From an uncultured Lachnospiraceae bacterium (GTDB taxonomy: Bacteria > Bacillota > Clostridia > Lachnospirales > Lachnospiraceae), in contig CANQDT010000017.1 in NCBI GenBank assembly GCA_947593735.1, positions 1 through 51,239 on the forward strand: DNA of 51,239 nt, written 5' to 3'. The notes beneath the pieces are model-generated. The model was not told where the DNA came from and made no database searches. It worked only from the letters and a program-made list of their open reading frames with translations. Position 1 is the stretch's first letter, and each line of letters starts with the position of its first letter. Shown piece after piece: positions 8,281-16,936 of the stretch. The position numbers were made by a program, and so were the translations under genes.

Positions 8281-9723
8281 ATGAATTACGATACCATCGT
8301 GAATGAGTTTGATGACAAAGCCAGAGAGGAATGCGGAGTCTTTGGCATTTACGATATGGATGAGAGCGACGTCGCGTCGTCGGTTTATTATGGATTGTAC
8401 GCCCTGCAGCACCGGGGGCAGGAAAGCTGCGGGATCGCGGCGACCGACACGTACGGACCGAAAGGGCAGGTCATCCAGCGGAAAGGCATGGGCCTGGTCA
8501 ACGAAGTATTTACCCCGGCTGATCTGGAACAGTTAAAAGGAAATCTTGCCATCGGGCATGTGCGGTATTCTACCGCCGGGGCGTCGACCAGGGAAAACGC
8601 CCAGCCGCTGGTATTGAATTATGTCAAGGGAACGCTTGCGCTGGCGCACAACGGGAACCTGATCAATGCGCCCGCGCTCCGGAAAGAGCTTTCCTATAAC
8701 GGGGCGATTTTCCAGACGACGATCGATTCCGAAGTCATTGCCTACCACATCGCGCGCGAACGGGTGCACACCGGATCCGTCGAGGAAGCCGTGGCGAACG
8801 CGATGAAGAAAATACTTGGGTCGTATTCGCTTGTGGTCATGAGCCCGCGTAAGCTGATCGGCGCCCGCGACCCGTTCGGGTTCCGGCCGCTTGTACTCGG
8901 AAAGCGCGACAACGCTTATGTCCTGGCGTCGGAGACATGCGCGCTGGATACGGTCGGCGCGACCTTTATCCGGGATGTGGAGCCGGGAGAGATCATTACG
9001 ATCAGCAAAAAGCACGGGCTGCAGTCCGACAGGCGTATGTGCCTGCCGGAAGAAAAGCGGTCCCGCTGTATTTTTGAATATATTTATTTTGCGAGACCGG
9101 ACAGTTATATTGACGGAATGAGCGTTTATACGTCCCGTATCCGCGCGGGGAGATTCCTCGCGAAAGACCATCCGGTAGAGGCGGATCTTGTGATGGGCGT
9201 ACCGGAATCCGGAAATGTCGCCGCGATGGGTTACGCGATGGAATCCGGGATCCCGTATGGCGTCGGTCTGGTAAAGAACAGTTATATCGGGCGGACGTTC
9301 ATCCGGCCCCGGCAGGATCAGAGAGAATCCGGCGTACAGGTCAAGCTGAACGCGCTGAAAGAGGCGATCCGCGGGAAAAGAGTGGTGATCATCGACGACT
9401 CGATCGTGCGCGGGACGACGAGCCCGCGTATTGTCAGGATGCTGCGGGACGCCGGAGCAACGGAAGTGCATATGAGGATCGCGTCCCCGCCGTTTCTGTT
9501 CCCATGTTATTTTGGAACGGACATTCCAAGGCAGCAGCAGCTGATCGCCCATCAGCGTTCCGTGGAGGAGATCTGCCGGATCATCGGCGCGGATTCCCTT
9601 GGCTATCTGGAACTGAACCGGCTGCCCGAGATGGTGGACGGGCTTCCCTGCTGCGCCGGCTGTTTTACAAACGAATACCCGATGGATCCGCCGACGGAGG
9701 ATATCCGCGGGGAAGAGGGATAA
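8281..9723 (+). CDS. purF: Amidophosphoribosyltransferase, iron-sulfur type with propeptide
   Basis: PurF makes phosphoribosylamine from PRPP and glutamine, the first step of purine synthesis. The glutaminase nucleophile is the Cys in EECGVFG, residue 18 from the chosen start, so a 17-residue propeptide would be removed, as in the Bacillus-type enzyme. The PRPP loop is VVIIDDSIVRGTT. Cysteines in RCIFEYIYF, PCYFGTD and LPCCAGCF fit the [4Fe-4S] ligands of the Bacillus-type enzyme. An ATG at 8263 is in frame, but the ATG at 8281 has AAGGAGAG right before it. The product has 480 residues. Confidence 0.96.
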   Translation: MNYDTIVNEFDDKAREECGVFGIYDMDESDVASSVYYGLYALQHRGQESCGIAATDTYGPKGQVIQRKGMGLVNEVFTPADLEQLKGNLAIGHVRYSTAGASTRENAQPLVLNYVKGTLALAHNGNLINAPALRKELSYNGAIFQTTIDSEVIAYHIARERVHTGSVEEAVANAMKKILGSYSLVVMSPRKLIGARDPFGFRPLVLGKRDNAYVLASETCALDTVGATFIRDVEPGEIITISKKHGLQSDRRMCLPEEKRSRCIFEYIYFARPDSYIDGMSVYTSRIRAGRFLAKDHPVEADLVMGVPESGNVAAMGYAMESGIPYGVGLVKNSYIGRTFIRPRQDQRESGVQVKLNALKEAIRGKRVVIIDDSIVRGTTSPRIVRMLRDAGATEVHMRIASPPFLFPCYFGTDIPRQQQLIAHQRSVEEICRIIGADSLGYLELNRLPEMVDGLPCCAGCFTNEYPMDPPTEDIRGEEG

Positions 9724-9733
9724 AGGAGGCACT

Positions 9734-11167
9734 ATGGCGACAGATAAATATCAGAGCCCGTTTTGTGAACGGTACGCAAGCCGCGAGATGCAATATATTT
9801 TTTCCGCTGATAAAAAGTTCAAAACATGGAGAAAATTATGGATCGCGCTGGCGGAATCCGAGATGGAACTTGGACTTCCGATCACACAGGAACAGGTGGA
9901 CGAGCTGAAAGCCCACGCGGAGGATATCAATTATGAGGTGGCGGAAGAACGCGAGAGGCTGGTACGCCATGACGTGATGTCCCATGTATACGCGTACGGG
10001 CAGCAGTGTCCGGGCGCGAAGGGGATCATTCATCTCGGCGCGACGTCCTGTTATGTCGGGGACAATACCGATGTGATCGTGATGACGGAGGCGCTCCGGT
10101 TGATCCGGGTCAAATTGCTGAATGTCATTCACCGGTTATCGGAATTTGCCATGCAGTACAAGGATCTGCCGACGCTTGCGTTTACGCATTTTCAGCCGGC
10201 GCAGCCGACGACCGTAGGAAAGAGGGCGACCCTGTGGCTGCAGGATCTCCTGTTCGATCTGGATGACGTGGAATACATACTCAGCCAGCAGAAACTGCTC
10301 GGGTCGAAAGGGACGACCGGCACGCAGGCGAGTTTCCTGGAGCTGTTCGAGGGCGATCATGAGAAGATCAAACGGCTGGATCAGATGATCGCGGACAAGA
10401 TGGGATTTCCGTCCTGTTATCCGGTATCCGGACAGACCTATTCCAGAAAAATGGACAGCCGCGTATTGAATGTCCTTGGAGGGATCGCGCAGAGCGCGCA
10501 TAAGTTTTCCAATGATATCCGCCTGCTCCAGCATATGAAAGAGATCGAGGAGCCGTTTGAAAAGAATCAGATCGGGTCGTCCGCGATGGCTTACAAGCGG
10601 AATCCGATGCGGAGCGAACGGATCGCTTCCCTGAGCCGGTATGTGATCTCCGATATGCTGAATCCGGCGATCACGGCGGCGACACAGTGGTTTGAGCGGA
10701 CGCTGGACGATTCCGCGAACAAGAGGGTGTCGGTTCCGGAGGCGTTCCTTGCGGTGGACGGTATTCTGGATCTGTATTTAAATGTGGTGGACGGTCTGGT
10801 CGTATATGACAAGGTGATCGCCCAGAGATTAAAGAAAGAACTGCCATTTATGGCGACAGAAAATATTATGATGGATGCGGTCAAAGCCGGCGGGGACCGG
10901 CAGGAACTGCATGAACGTATCCGCACACATTCCATGGAGGCGGGCCGTATGGTCAAGGTGGAAGGAAAGGAAAACGATCTGCTGGAGCGGATCGCCGCCG
11001 ATCCCGCGTTCGGTATGACCATGGAGCAGCTTCAGGCGATCATGGAGCCGAAGAATTTTGTAGGGCGTGCCCCGGAACAGACAGAGGAATTTATTGTGGA
11101 GATTGTCCAGCCGAGGCTGGAAGCAGACCGGGACCTGCTTGGCAGGACGGCTGCGATCAACGTGTAG
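9734..11167 (+). CDS. purB: Adenylosuccinate lyase
   Basis: PurB acts twice in purine synthesis: it cleaves SAICAR to AICAR and adenylosuccinate to AMP, releasing fumarate. The 477 residues carry the fumarase/aspartase superfamily signature GSSAMAYKRNPMRSE, with the catalytic serine loop, and the helix-rich core. HLGATSCYVGDNTD and KGTTGTQASF are further family blocks. The length matches the long clostridial form. It starts 10 bases after purF with an AAAGGAGG site and is followed 25 bases later by purA. Confidence 0.97.
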   Translation: MATDKYQSPFCERYASREMQYIFSADKKFKTWRKLWIALAESEMELGLPITQEQVDELKAHAEDINYEVAEERERLVRHDVMSHVYAYGQQCPGAKGIIHLGATSCYVGDNTDVIVMTEALRLIRVKLLNVIHRLSEFAMQYKDLPTLAFTHFQPAQPTTVGKRATLWLQDLLFDLDDVEYILSQQKLLGSKGTTGTQASFLELFEGDHEKIKRLDQMIADKMGFPSCYPVSGQTYSRKMDSRVLNVLGGIAQSAHKFSNDIRLLQHMKEIEEPFEKNQIGSSAMAYKRNPMRSERIASLSRYVISDMLNPAITAATQWFERTLDDSANKRVSVPEAFLAVDGILDLYLNVVDGLVVYDKVIAQRLKKELPFMATENIMMDAVKAGGDRQELHERIRTHSMEAGRMVKVEGKENDLLERIAADPAFGMTMEQLQAIMEPKNFVGRAPEQTEEFIVEIVQPRLEADRDLLGRTAAINV

Positions 11168-11192
11168 GATACGCAAGGAGGGAAAACAAACC

Positions 11193-12479
11193 ATGGTAAA
11201 AGCAATCGTAGGCGCTAACTGGGGCGATGAAGGAAAAGGAAAGATCACGGATATGCTCGCGAGGGATTCGGATATCATTGTCCGGTTCCAGGGAGGAGCC
11301 AACGCGGGACATACCATCGTGAATAATTATGGAAAGTTTGCGCTCCACACACTGCCGTCCGGCGTTTTTTACGATCATACGACAAGCATTATCGGAAACG
11401 GCGTCGCGCTCAATATACCGGTTCTGTTCCGCGAGCTGAAACAGATCGTTGACCGCGGGGTTCCGATGCCGAAGCTGCTTGTCTCTGACCGCGCGCAGAT
11501 TGTGATGCCTTATCATGTTCTGTTTGATCAATATGAGGAGGAACGGTTAGGCGGGAAATCGTTCGGATCGACAAAATCCGGCATTGCCCCGTTTTATTCG
11601 GATAAATATGCGAAGATCGGATTCCAGGTTAGCGAATTGTTTGAGGAAGACATCATCCGCGAGAAAGCGGAACGCGTCTGCGCGGTGAAGAACGTGCTGC
11701 TGGAACATCTGTATCAGAAACCCCTGCTGGACGTAGGAGAGCTGATCGAAACGCTGCATGAATACCGGGATATGGTAGCGCCGTATGTGTGCAATGTATC
11801 CCTGTATCTTGACCAGGCGATCCGGGAAGGAAAAACAATTTTGCTGGAGGGTCAGCTTGGAACGCTCAAGGATCCCGATCATGGGATCTACCCGATGGTC
11901 ACGTCGTCCTCCACATTGGCGGCGTATGGCGCGATCGGCGCGGGACTGCCCCCGTATGAGATCAGGCAGATCATCACGGTTGTCAAAGCGTATTCCAGCG
12001 CGGTCGGCGCGGGCGCGTTCGTCAGTGAGATTTTTGGCGAGGAAGCCGAGGAACTCCGCCGGAGAGGCGGAGACGGCGGCGAGTACGGCGCGACGACCGG
12101 CAGGCCGCGGCGCGTGGGATGGCTGGACATTCCGGCGACCCGGTACGGCTGCAGGCTGCAGGGAACGACCGACGTGGCGTTTACCGTCCTGGATGTGCTT
12201 GGATATCTGGACGAGATCCCGGTCTGCACCGGATATGAGATCGACGGGAGCGTGACGACGGAATTTCCGGTTACCGGCAAGCTGGAACAGGCAAAACCGG
12301 TCATCGAAAAACTGCCGGGCTGGAAGTGCGAGATCCGCGGTATCAGAGAGTATGAGCAGCTTCCGGAGAATTGCCGCCGCTATATTGAGTTTGCGGAACA
12401 GCGGATCGGATATCCGATCACGCTGATCTCCAACGGTCCCGGCAGGGACGATATCATATACAGGAAAAGCAAGTTGTGA
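11193..12479 (+). CDS. purA: Adenylosuccinate synthetase
   Basis: PurA converts IMP, aspartate and GTP to adenylosuccinate, the branch to AMP. The N-terminal VGANWGDEGKGKITD loop holds the catalytic Asp and GTP-contacting residues, followed by FQGGANAGHTI with the catalytic His. QGTTDVAFTVLD and the late GPGRDD block complete the family pattern. The ATG at 11193 follows AAGGAGG. The frame is open further upstream into purB but has no starting signal there. The product has 428 residues. A terminator follows directly, so this ends the purC-F-B-A operon. Confidence 0.97.
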   Translation: MVKAIVGANWGDEGKGKITDMLARDSDIIVRFQGGANAGHTIVNNYGKFALHTLPSGVFYDHTTSIIGNGVALNIPVLFRELKQIVDRGVPMPKLLVSDRAQIVMPYHVLFDQYEEERLGGKSFGSTKSGIAPFYSDKYAKIGFQVSELFEEDIIREKAERVCAVKNVLLEHLYQKPLLDVGELIETLHEYRDMVAPYVCNVSLYLDQAIREGKTILLEGQLGTLKDPDHGIYPMVTSSSTLAAYGAIGAGLPPYEIRQIITVVKAYSSAVGAGAFVSEIFGEEAEELRRRGGDGGEYGATTGRPRRVGWLDIPATRYGCRLQGTTDVAFTVLDVLGYLDEIPVCTGYEIDGSVTTEFPVTGKLEQAKPVIEKLPGWKCEIRGIREYEQLPENCRRYIEFAEQRIGYPITLISNGPGRDDIIYRKSKL

Positions 12480-12491
12480 CAAAAGGGATGA

Positions 12492-12535
12492 GGGCTCTGT
12501 CCCGCCGGCGTGTCCGGGCGGGGACAGACCCTTTT
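12492..12535 (+). terminator. Terminator behind purA
   Basis: GGG..TGTCCCGCC and GGCGGGGACAG.CCC form a long GC-rich stem with one bulge, followed by CTTTTG. The U-run is short, so some read-through into the next gene is likely. Confidence 0.65.
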
Positions 12536-12555
12536 GCGCTGGAGAGGGAAATCAT

Positions 12556-13158
12556 ATGGATTATGAAACAATGAAAAAATTTATCCATGAGTGGCTTCAT
12601 TCGGATTATGTAGATCCCGGGGACGTACCCGATATTGAACTATATATGGACCAGGTGACGACGTTTATGGATACGCACCTGGGAAGTTCGCCGCAGGATA
12701 CGGACGAGAAGGTCCTGACGAGGACGATGATCAACAATTATGCGAAGAACAAGCTGATTCCGCCCCCGATCAAGAAAAAATATACGAAGAACCATATTTT
12801 CCTGCTGATTTATATTTATTATTTCAAAAATATCCTGTCGATCTCGGAGATCCAGAGCCTGCTCAAACCTCTGACCGAAGAATTTTTTGAGACCGAAGGG
12901 GACGATGCCGTCAATTTTACGACTATTTACGACGCGCTGCTGAAGGGCGTGCTGAAGCATCATCAGAAAATAAAGAAGGATATCGACAGCACGGTGGAAT
13001 CGGCAAAGAAGATTTTCGGGGACGGAGCGTGCGCGGATCATGAATATCTCAATGAGTTCGCGCTGATCTGTCTGCTTTCTTATGATATTTACGCGAAAAA
13101 ACGGCTGGTGGAACAGATGATCGAGAGCCTGTTCCCGAGTGAGAGTAAGAAGAAATAA
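12556..13158 (+). CDS. DUF1836 family protein, putative HTH regulator
   Basis: The 200-residue protein shows the DUF1836 pattern: a basic KVLTRTMINNYAKNKLIPPP segment near residue 60, which looks like a MerR-type helix-turn-helix, then YTKNHIFLLIYIYYFKNILSISEIQSLL. Function is not established; members are thought to be transcription regulators. No membrane helix is predicted with confidence despite the aromatic stretch. It sits between purA and pcrA with a GGAGAGGG ribosome site and may be expressed by read-through of the purA terminator, since I see no good promoter in the gap. Confidence 0.8.
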   Translation: MDYETMKKFIHEWLHSDYVDPGDVPDIELYMDQVTTFMDTHLGSSPQDTDEKVLTRTMINNYAKNKLIPPPIKKKYTKNHIFLLIYIYYFKNILSISEIQSLLKPLTEEFFETEGDDAVNFTTIYDALLKGVLKHHQKIKKDIDSTVESAKKIFGDGACADHEYLNEFALICLLSYDIYAKKRLVEQMIESLFPSESKKK

Positions 13159-13183
13159 CGAGCGAGGCAAAGGAGAAATCCGC

Positions 13184-15409
13184 ATGGCAGATTATACAGA
13201 GTTAAATCAGGAGCAGCAGGCAGCGGTCCATCATACGGATGGACCGCTGCTGATCCTTGCAGGGGCGGGATCCGGCAAGACGAGGGCGATCACCTACCGC
13301 ATTGCCTGGCTGATCGAGGAGATGGGGATAAGCCCGTACCAGATCATGGCGATCACATTCACGAACAAAGCCGCGGACGAGATGCGGCAGAGGGTGGACG
13401 CGCTCGTCCCGTTTGGAGGGGACCAGGTATGGATCGCGACATTCCATTCTACCTGTGTCCGGATCCTGAGACGGCATATCGAACTGCTCGGATATGACAG
13501 GAATTTTACGATCTATGACACGGACGACCAAAAAAGCCTGATCAAAGAATGTTATAAGGCGCTTCAGATCGATCCGAAGAATATTCCGGAACGGGCGGCG
13601 ATGAACGAGATATCCAATGCGAAAAATGAATTCCTGACCGCGGAGGATTACTGCAGAGAGAATCAGGACGATTTCCGGAAAAGCAGGATCGGCGAGATCT
13701 ACCGGGAATATCAGAAGCGCCTGCGGGCAAACAACGCGCTTGATTTTGACGATCTGCTGTTCCGCGCGGTCGAATTGTTCCAGTTTCATCCGGAGATCCT
13801 GGAACAGTATCAGGAACGGTTCCGCTATATCATGGTGGACGAGTACCAGGACACGAACCGGATCCAGTTTTTGTTTGTCCGTATGATCGCCGGGAAGTAC
13901 CGGAATCTGTGCGTGGTAGGCGACGACGATCAGTCGATTTACCGGTTCCGGGGCGCGGATATCCGCAATATACTGGATTTTGAAAAAGTATTCAGCGACG
14001 CGGCGGTGATCAAGCTGGAGCAGAATTACCGGTCGACCGGGAATATCCTGAATGCCGCGAACGAGGTGATCACGAACAACCGTGGAAGGAAAGCGAAACG
14101 GCTCTGGACAGAGAACGCGGAAGGACAGAAGATCCGATACCGGGAGTTTGAAAGCGAGTATGACGAGGCGGAAGGAATCGCGCGCGAGCTGAAAGCCATG
14201 AACGCGCGTGGGATCCCGTATGAAGACTGCGCGATCCTGTACCGGACCAACGCCCAGTCGCGTGTATTGGAAGAAAAACTCCTGCTGTATAACATTCCGT
14301 ACCGGATTTTCGGAGGCGTAAATTTTTATCAGAGGAAGGAAGTAAAAGATCTGCTGTGCTATCTCAAAGTGATCGACAACGGCAGGGACGACCTTGCCGT
14401 CCGGCGGATCGTGAACGTCCCGAAACGGGGCATCGGCATGACCAGCATCGAGAGGGCGGCGCAGTACACGCAGGAGCAGGGCGGAAATCTTCTGGACGCC
14501 CTGTTTGAAGCGGAGCAGGTACCGGGACTGAAGCGCGCCGAGGCAAAGATCCGGGGATTCACCGATCTGATACTGGAATTTCGCGCGCGCGCCGCAGAAT
14601 CGTCCCTGTCGGAATTGTTTGAGGACATTCTTGAGAAAACCGGATACCGGAAGGAACTGGAACAGGAACAGACGGAAGAAGCCCTGGCGCGCCTGGGAAA
14701 TCTGGACGAATTGCTGAACAAGATCGTCGATTATGAGGAACATGCCGACGAGCCGGATCTTTCCGGCTTGCTGGAAGAGATCGCGCTTGTCGCGGATATT
14801 GATAATCTGGAGGAGAACCGCAGCTGCGTCGTCCTTATGACGCTGCACAGCGCGAAGGGGCTGGAATTTCCCCATGTATTCCTGAGCGGCATGGAGGAAG
14901 GGCTTTTCCCCGGCATGATGAGTATTCTGGCGGAGGATTCCAGTGAGCTGGAGGAAGAACGTCGGCTCTGTTATGTAGGGATCACGAGAGCGCAGAAGAC
15001 ATTACATATGAGCGGCGCGAGAAGGCGGATGGTTCACGGCGAGAGCCGCTACAGCAAAGCGTCCAGGTTTGTGGAGGAAATCCCGGAGGAATATATGGAA
15101 TACGGGGAGCAGGACGACAGACCGCGTGCGCGCGGATATGCCGCGGGCTCCGGCGGAACGCTGTCCGGAAAAGTGAGTTCCGGAAAGACGGGATATTTTA
15201 AAAAGCCGTACCAGTCGTACGCCATGCCCTTGAATCAGGCGGTCTCCATCGACTACGCGGTCGGGGACCGGGTGAAGCATATCAAATTCGGGCAGGGAAC
15301 GGTGACAGAGATCCGGCCGGGCGGCAGGGATTACGAGGTTACGGTTGATTTTGAAAAGGTGGGCGTGAAAAAAATGTTCGCGTCGTTCGCCAAATTGAAA
15401 AAGATGTGA
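13184..15409 (+). CDS. pcrA: ATP-dependent DNA helicase, UvrD/PcrA type
   Basis: A superfamily 1A 3'-5' helicase for repair and for clearing replication blocks. All main motifs are present: Q-motif LNQEQQAAVHH, Walker A AGAGSGKTRAI, Walker B VDEYQDTNRIQ, motif III GDDDQSIYRFRGAD, motif IV QNYRST, motif V TLHSAKGLEFPHVF and motif VI YVGITRAQ. The C-terminal tail, with VGDRVKHIKFGQGTV, matches the Tudor-like RNA-polymerase-binding domain of PcrA. The product is 741 residues from the ATG at 13184, which follows AAAGGAGAAA; an upstream in-frame start overlapping the DUF1836 gene is less likely. Confidence 0.96.
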   Translation: MADYTELNQEQQAAVHHTDGPLLILAGAGSGKTRAITYRIAWLIEEMGISPYQIMAITFTNKAADEMRQRVDALVPFGGDQVWIATFHSTCVRILRRHIELLGYDRNFTIYDTDDQKSLIKECYKALQIDPKNIPERAAMNEISNAKNEFLTAEDYCRENQDDFRKSRIGEIYREYQKRLRANNALDFDDLLFRAVELFQFHPEILEQYQERFRYIMVDEYQDTNRIQFLFVRMIAGKYRNLCVVGDDDQSIYRFRGADIRNILDFEKVFSDAAVIKLEQNYRSTGNILNAANEVITNNRGRKAKRLWTENAEGQKIRYREFESEYDEAEGIARELKAMNARGIPYEDCAILYRTNAQSRVLEEKLLLYNIPYRIFGGVNFYQRKEVKDLLCYLKVIDNGRDDLAVRRIVNVPKRGIGMTSIERAAQYTQEQGGNLLDALFEAEQVPGLKRAEAKIRGFTDLILEFRARAAESSLSELFEDILEKTGYRKELEQEQTEEALARLGNLDELLNKIVDYEEHADEPDLSGLLEEIALVADIDNLEENRSCVVLMTLHSAKGLEFPHVFLSGMEEGLFPGMMSILAEDSSELEEERRLCYVGITRAQKTLHMSGARRRMVHGESRYSKASRFVEEIPEEYMEYGEQDDRPRARGYAAGSGGTLSGKVSSGKTGYFKKPYQSYAMPLNQAVSIDYAVGDRVKHIKFGQGTVTEIRPGGRDYEVTVDFEKVGVKKMFASFAKLKKM

Positions 15410-15449
15410 GATTTTCTTTGATAAAACAGTGGCGGAACAGAGAAAATAG

Positions 15450-15458
15450 TGGTATAAT
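15450..15458 (+). promoter_or_regulatory. Extended -10 promoter for the small membrane protein
   Basis: TGGTATAAT (15450-15458) carries the TGn extension. A TTGATA at 15418 is too far away (29-base gap) to serve as a -35 box, so recognition would rest on the extended -10. Confidence 0.5.
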
Positions 15459-15492
15459 CCATTGTAATAGAACGGAGAAAGGAGCCGATACT

Positions 15493-15777
15493 ATGTTTAG
15501 GAAATTTAACAATGTGGACGACGTATTGGATGCGTTGAAGTTATCGGAATTGCTTCATAAGAAAGAAGAAAAGAGAAATGACAAGCTCATGATCGGACTT
15601 GCGGTGCTTGGCGCCGTAGCGGCGGTGGCGGCGATCGCGTTCGCGGTTGTCAAACTGGTCGTGCCGGATTATGATGATTTTTATGACGACGATTTCGACG
15701 ATGATTTTGATATGGACTTTTTTGAAGAGACAAAATCAGAGGACGGAGCGGAGGAAAAACCCGCCGAAGAAGAATAG
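15493..15777 (+). CDS. Small single-pass membrane protein with acidic tail
   Basis: The 94 residues divide into a charged N-terminal part (FNNVDDVLDALKLSELLHKKEEKRND), one membrane helix (MIGLAVLGAVAAVAAIAFAVVKLVV) and a very acidic tail of repeated DD/DF/EE. No enzyme motif is visible and the role is unknown. Similar small acidic-tailed proteins occur next to pcrA in related Firmicutes from memory, but I cannot confirm that here. It has its own promoter and terminator, so it is a monocistronic unit. Start ATG at 15493 with AAAGGAG upstream; the longer open frame overlapping pcrA is rejected. Confidence 0.75.
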   Translation: MFRKFNNVDDVLDALKLSELLHKKEEKRNDKLMIGLAVLGAVAAVAAIAFAVVKLVVPDYDDFYDDDFDDDFDMDFFEETKSEDGAEEKPAEEE

Positions 15778-15787
15778 AGGAAAGAGC

Positions 15788-15826
15788 CGGTTCCCCGCCC
15801 GGAAAAAGGCGGGGAACCGTTGATTT
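15788..15826 (+). terminator. Strong terminator before the tRNA cluster
   Basis: CGGTTCCCCGCC (15788-15799) pairs perfectly with GGCGGGGAACCG (15808-15819), followed by TTGATTTT. Confidence 0.85.
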
Positions 15827-15876
15827 TCCTGGAAAATCAGGCATTTTCGCATGGGGAAATTTTCTTGAAAAAGAGG

Positions 15877-15905
15877 TTGACATATCCTGGGGGCTATTAT
15901 ATAAT
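15877..15905 (+). promoter_or_regulatory. Near-consensus promoter of the tRNA cluster
   Basis: TTGACA (15877-15882), exactly 17 bases, then TATAAT (15900-15905). It drives the six tRNA genes that follow on this strand. Confidence 0.9.
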
Positions 15906-15946
15906 AACACTTGCGTTGATTCGGGGACGCAGGAATGAGACAAAAC

Positions 15947-16022
<76 letters not shown>

Positions 16023-16037
16023 TAATAGATGACACAT

Positions 16038-16108
16038 GCGGGTGTAGTTCAATGGTAGAACACTAGCCTTCCAAGCTAGATACGTGGGTTCGATTCCCAT
16101 CACCCGCT
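16038..16108 (+). tRNA. tRNA-Gly (TCC)
   Basis: Acceptor GCGGGTG pairs with CACCCGC. The anticodon loop CTTCCAA gives TCC. The T-arm is GTGGG TTCGATT CCCAT. No encoded CCA. Confidence 0.95.
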
Positions 16109-16137
16109 TTTATAAATGTATAGCCGCCTTTGATTAT

Positions 16138-16211
16138 GTGCTCATAGCTCAGTCGGATAGAGCAACGGCCTTCTAAGCCGTGTGTCCGGGGTTCGAATCC
16201 CTGTGGGCACG
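16138..16211 (+). tRNA. tRNA-Arg (TCT)
   Basis: Acceptor GTGCTCA pairs with TGGGCAC with one wobble. The loop CTTCTAA gives anticodon TCT. Discriminator G. Confidence 0.95.
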
Positions 16212-16216
16212 TTTAT

Positions 16217-16291
16217 GGTGGGTATAGCGCAGCTGGTTAGCGCGCCAGATTGTGGCTCTGGAGGCCAAGGGTTCGAATCCCTTTATCCACC
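16217..16291 (+). tRNA. tRNA-His (GTG)
   Basis: Acceptor GTGGGTA pairs with TATCCAC, with the extra G at -1 (16217) facing discriminator C (16291), the hallmark of tRNA-His. Anticodon GTG in loop TTGTGGC. Confidence 0.95.
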
Positions 16292-16313
16292 CTGGCTATA
16301 CATTTATAAACAT

Positions 16314-16385
16314 AGGGCTATCGCCAAGCGGTAAGGCACAGCACTTTGACTGCTGCATTCGCTGGTTCAAATCCAGCTAGCCCTG
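16314..16385 (+). tRNA. tRNA-Gln (TTG)
   Basis: Acceptor AGGGCTA pairs with TAGCCCT. The anticodon loop CTTTGAC gives TTG. D-arm and T-arm (GCTGG TTCAAAT CCAGC) are complete. Confidence 0.95.
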
Positions 16386-16440
16386 CTGGACATACAGCTT
16401 GGCAAGGCCGCTATGGCCGGACGGCTGTAGCAATAGATAC

Positions 16441-16513
16441 GGGTGTGTAGCTCAGTTGGTAGAGCACTTGACTTTTAATCAAGTTGTCCCGGGTTCGAAC
16501 CCCGGCACGCTCA
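16441..16513 (+). tRNA. tRNA-Lys (TTT)
   Basis: Anticodon loop CTTTTAA gives TTT; T-arm CCGGG TTCGAAC CCCGG is perfect. The acceptor GGGTGTG pairs with CACGCTC only through two G-U wobbles, weaker than its neighbours, but the molecule is otherwise complete. About 55 bases with a possible hairpin separate it from tRNA-Gln. Confidence 0.93.
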
Positions 16514-16520
16514 GGGAATG

Positions 16521-16567
16521 AAAAATCCCGCAGATCGTTGATATTACAATGGTCTGCGGGATTTTTT
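16521..16567. terminator. Bidirectional terminator between opposing tRNA genes
   Basis: AAAAATCCCGCAGA (from 16521) and TCTGCGGGATTTTTT (to about 16567) form an A-flanked, U-trailed stem that works in both directions. It ends the forward tRNA cluster and the reverse tRNA-Gly. Confidence 0.9.
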
Positions 16568-16572
16568 ATGAA

Positions 16573-16643
16573 AGCAGATAACGGGAATCGAACCCGCCTC
16601 TCCAGCTTGGGAAGCTGGCGTTCTACCGATGAACTATATCTGC
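16573..16643 (-). tRNA. tRNA-Gly (CCC)
   Basis: On the reverse strand the acceptor GCAGATA pairs with TATCTGC. The anticodon stem CCAGC/GCTGG encloses TTCCCAA, anticodon CCC. T-arm GCGGG TTCGATT CCCGT. It complements the TCC isoacceptor at 16038. Confidence 0.94.
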
Positions 16644-16719
16644 ATGAATATAACTGTGCTCGCTCAGCAATCAGGCATCTATTCGCACCAAGCTTGATAT
16701 TGCTTTGCCAAGTGAGCAC

Positions 16720-16728
16720 ATTATATCA
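16720..16728 (-). promoter_or_regulatory. Extended -10 promoter of the reverse tRNA-Gly
   Basis: Reverse strand TGATATAAT, with TATAAT at 16725-16720 and a TG extension. No convincing -35. It lies about 80 bases upstream of the tRNA. Confidence 0.5.
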
Positions 16729-16815
16729 CAAAACGGGAAGAAAAGAAAGACAGAATTTCAAAAAATTTAAACAATTAAAATTTTCACGACAACAGGCACA
16801 GTTTTCATGGAAACT

Positions 16816-16870
16816 GTAAGAAAGTTGTAAGAAACAGGTAAACCGGTTCGTAAGATTCTGGTGGTATGAT
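16816..16870 (+). promoter_or_regulatory. Direct-repeat operator and extended -10 of the two-component operon
   Basis: GTAA starts at 16816, 16827, 16838 and 16850. The units are GTAAGAAAGTT, GTAAGAAACAG, GTAAACCGGTTC and GTAAGATTCTG, that is, repeats of 11, 11 and 12 bases. They end just before TGGTATGAT (-10 at 16865-16870) and occupy the place where a -35 box would be. One-turn direct repeats overlapping -35 are the standard binding layout for OmpR/PhoB-type activators, so this is probably the autoregulatory site of the next gene. Confidence 0.7.
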
Positions 16871-16936
16871 CATGGAGTAACCGGATATCGTATCCGCGGG
16901 ATCGGCGCCGGGAAAAATGGAAGGGAGGTTATTTGA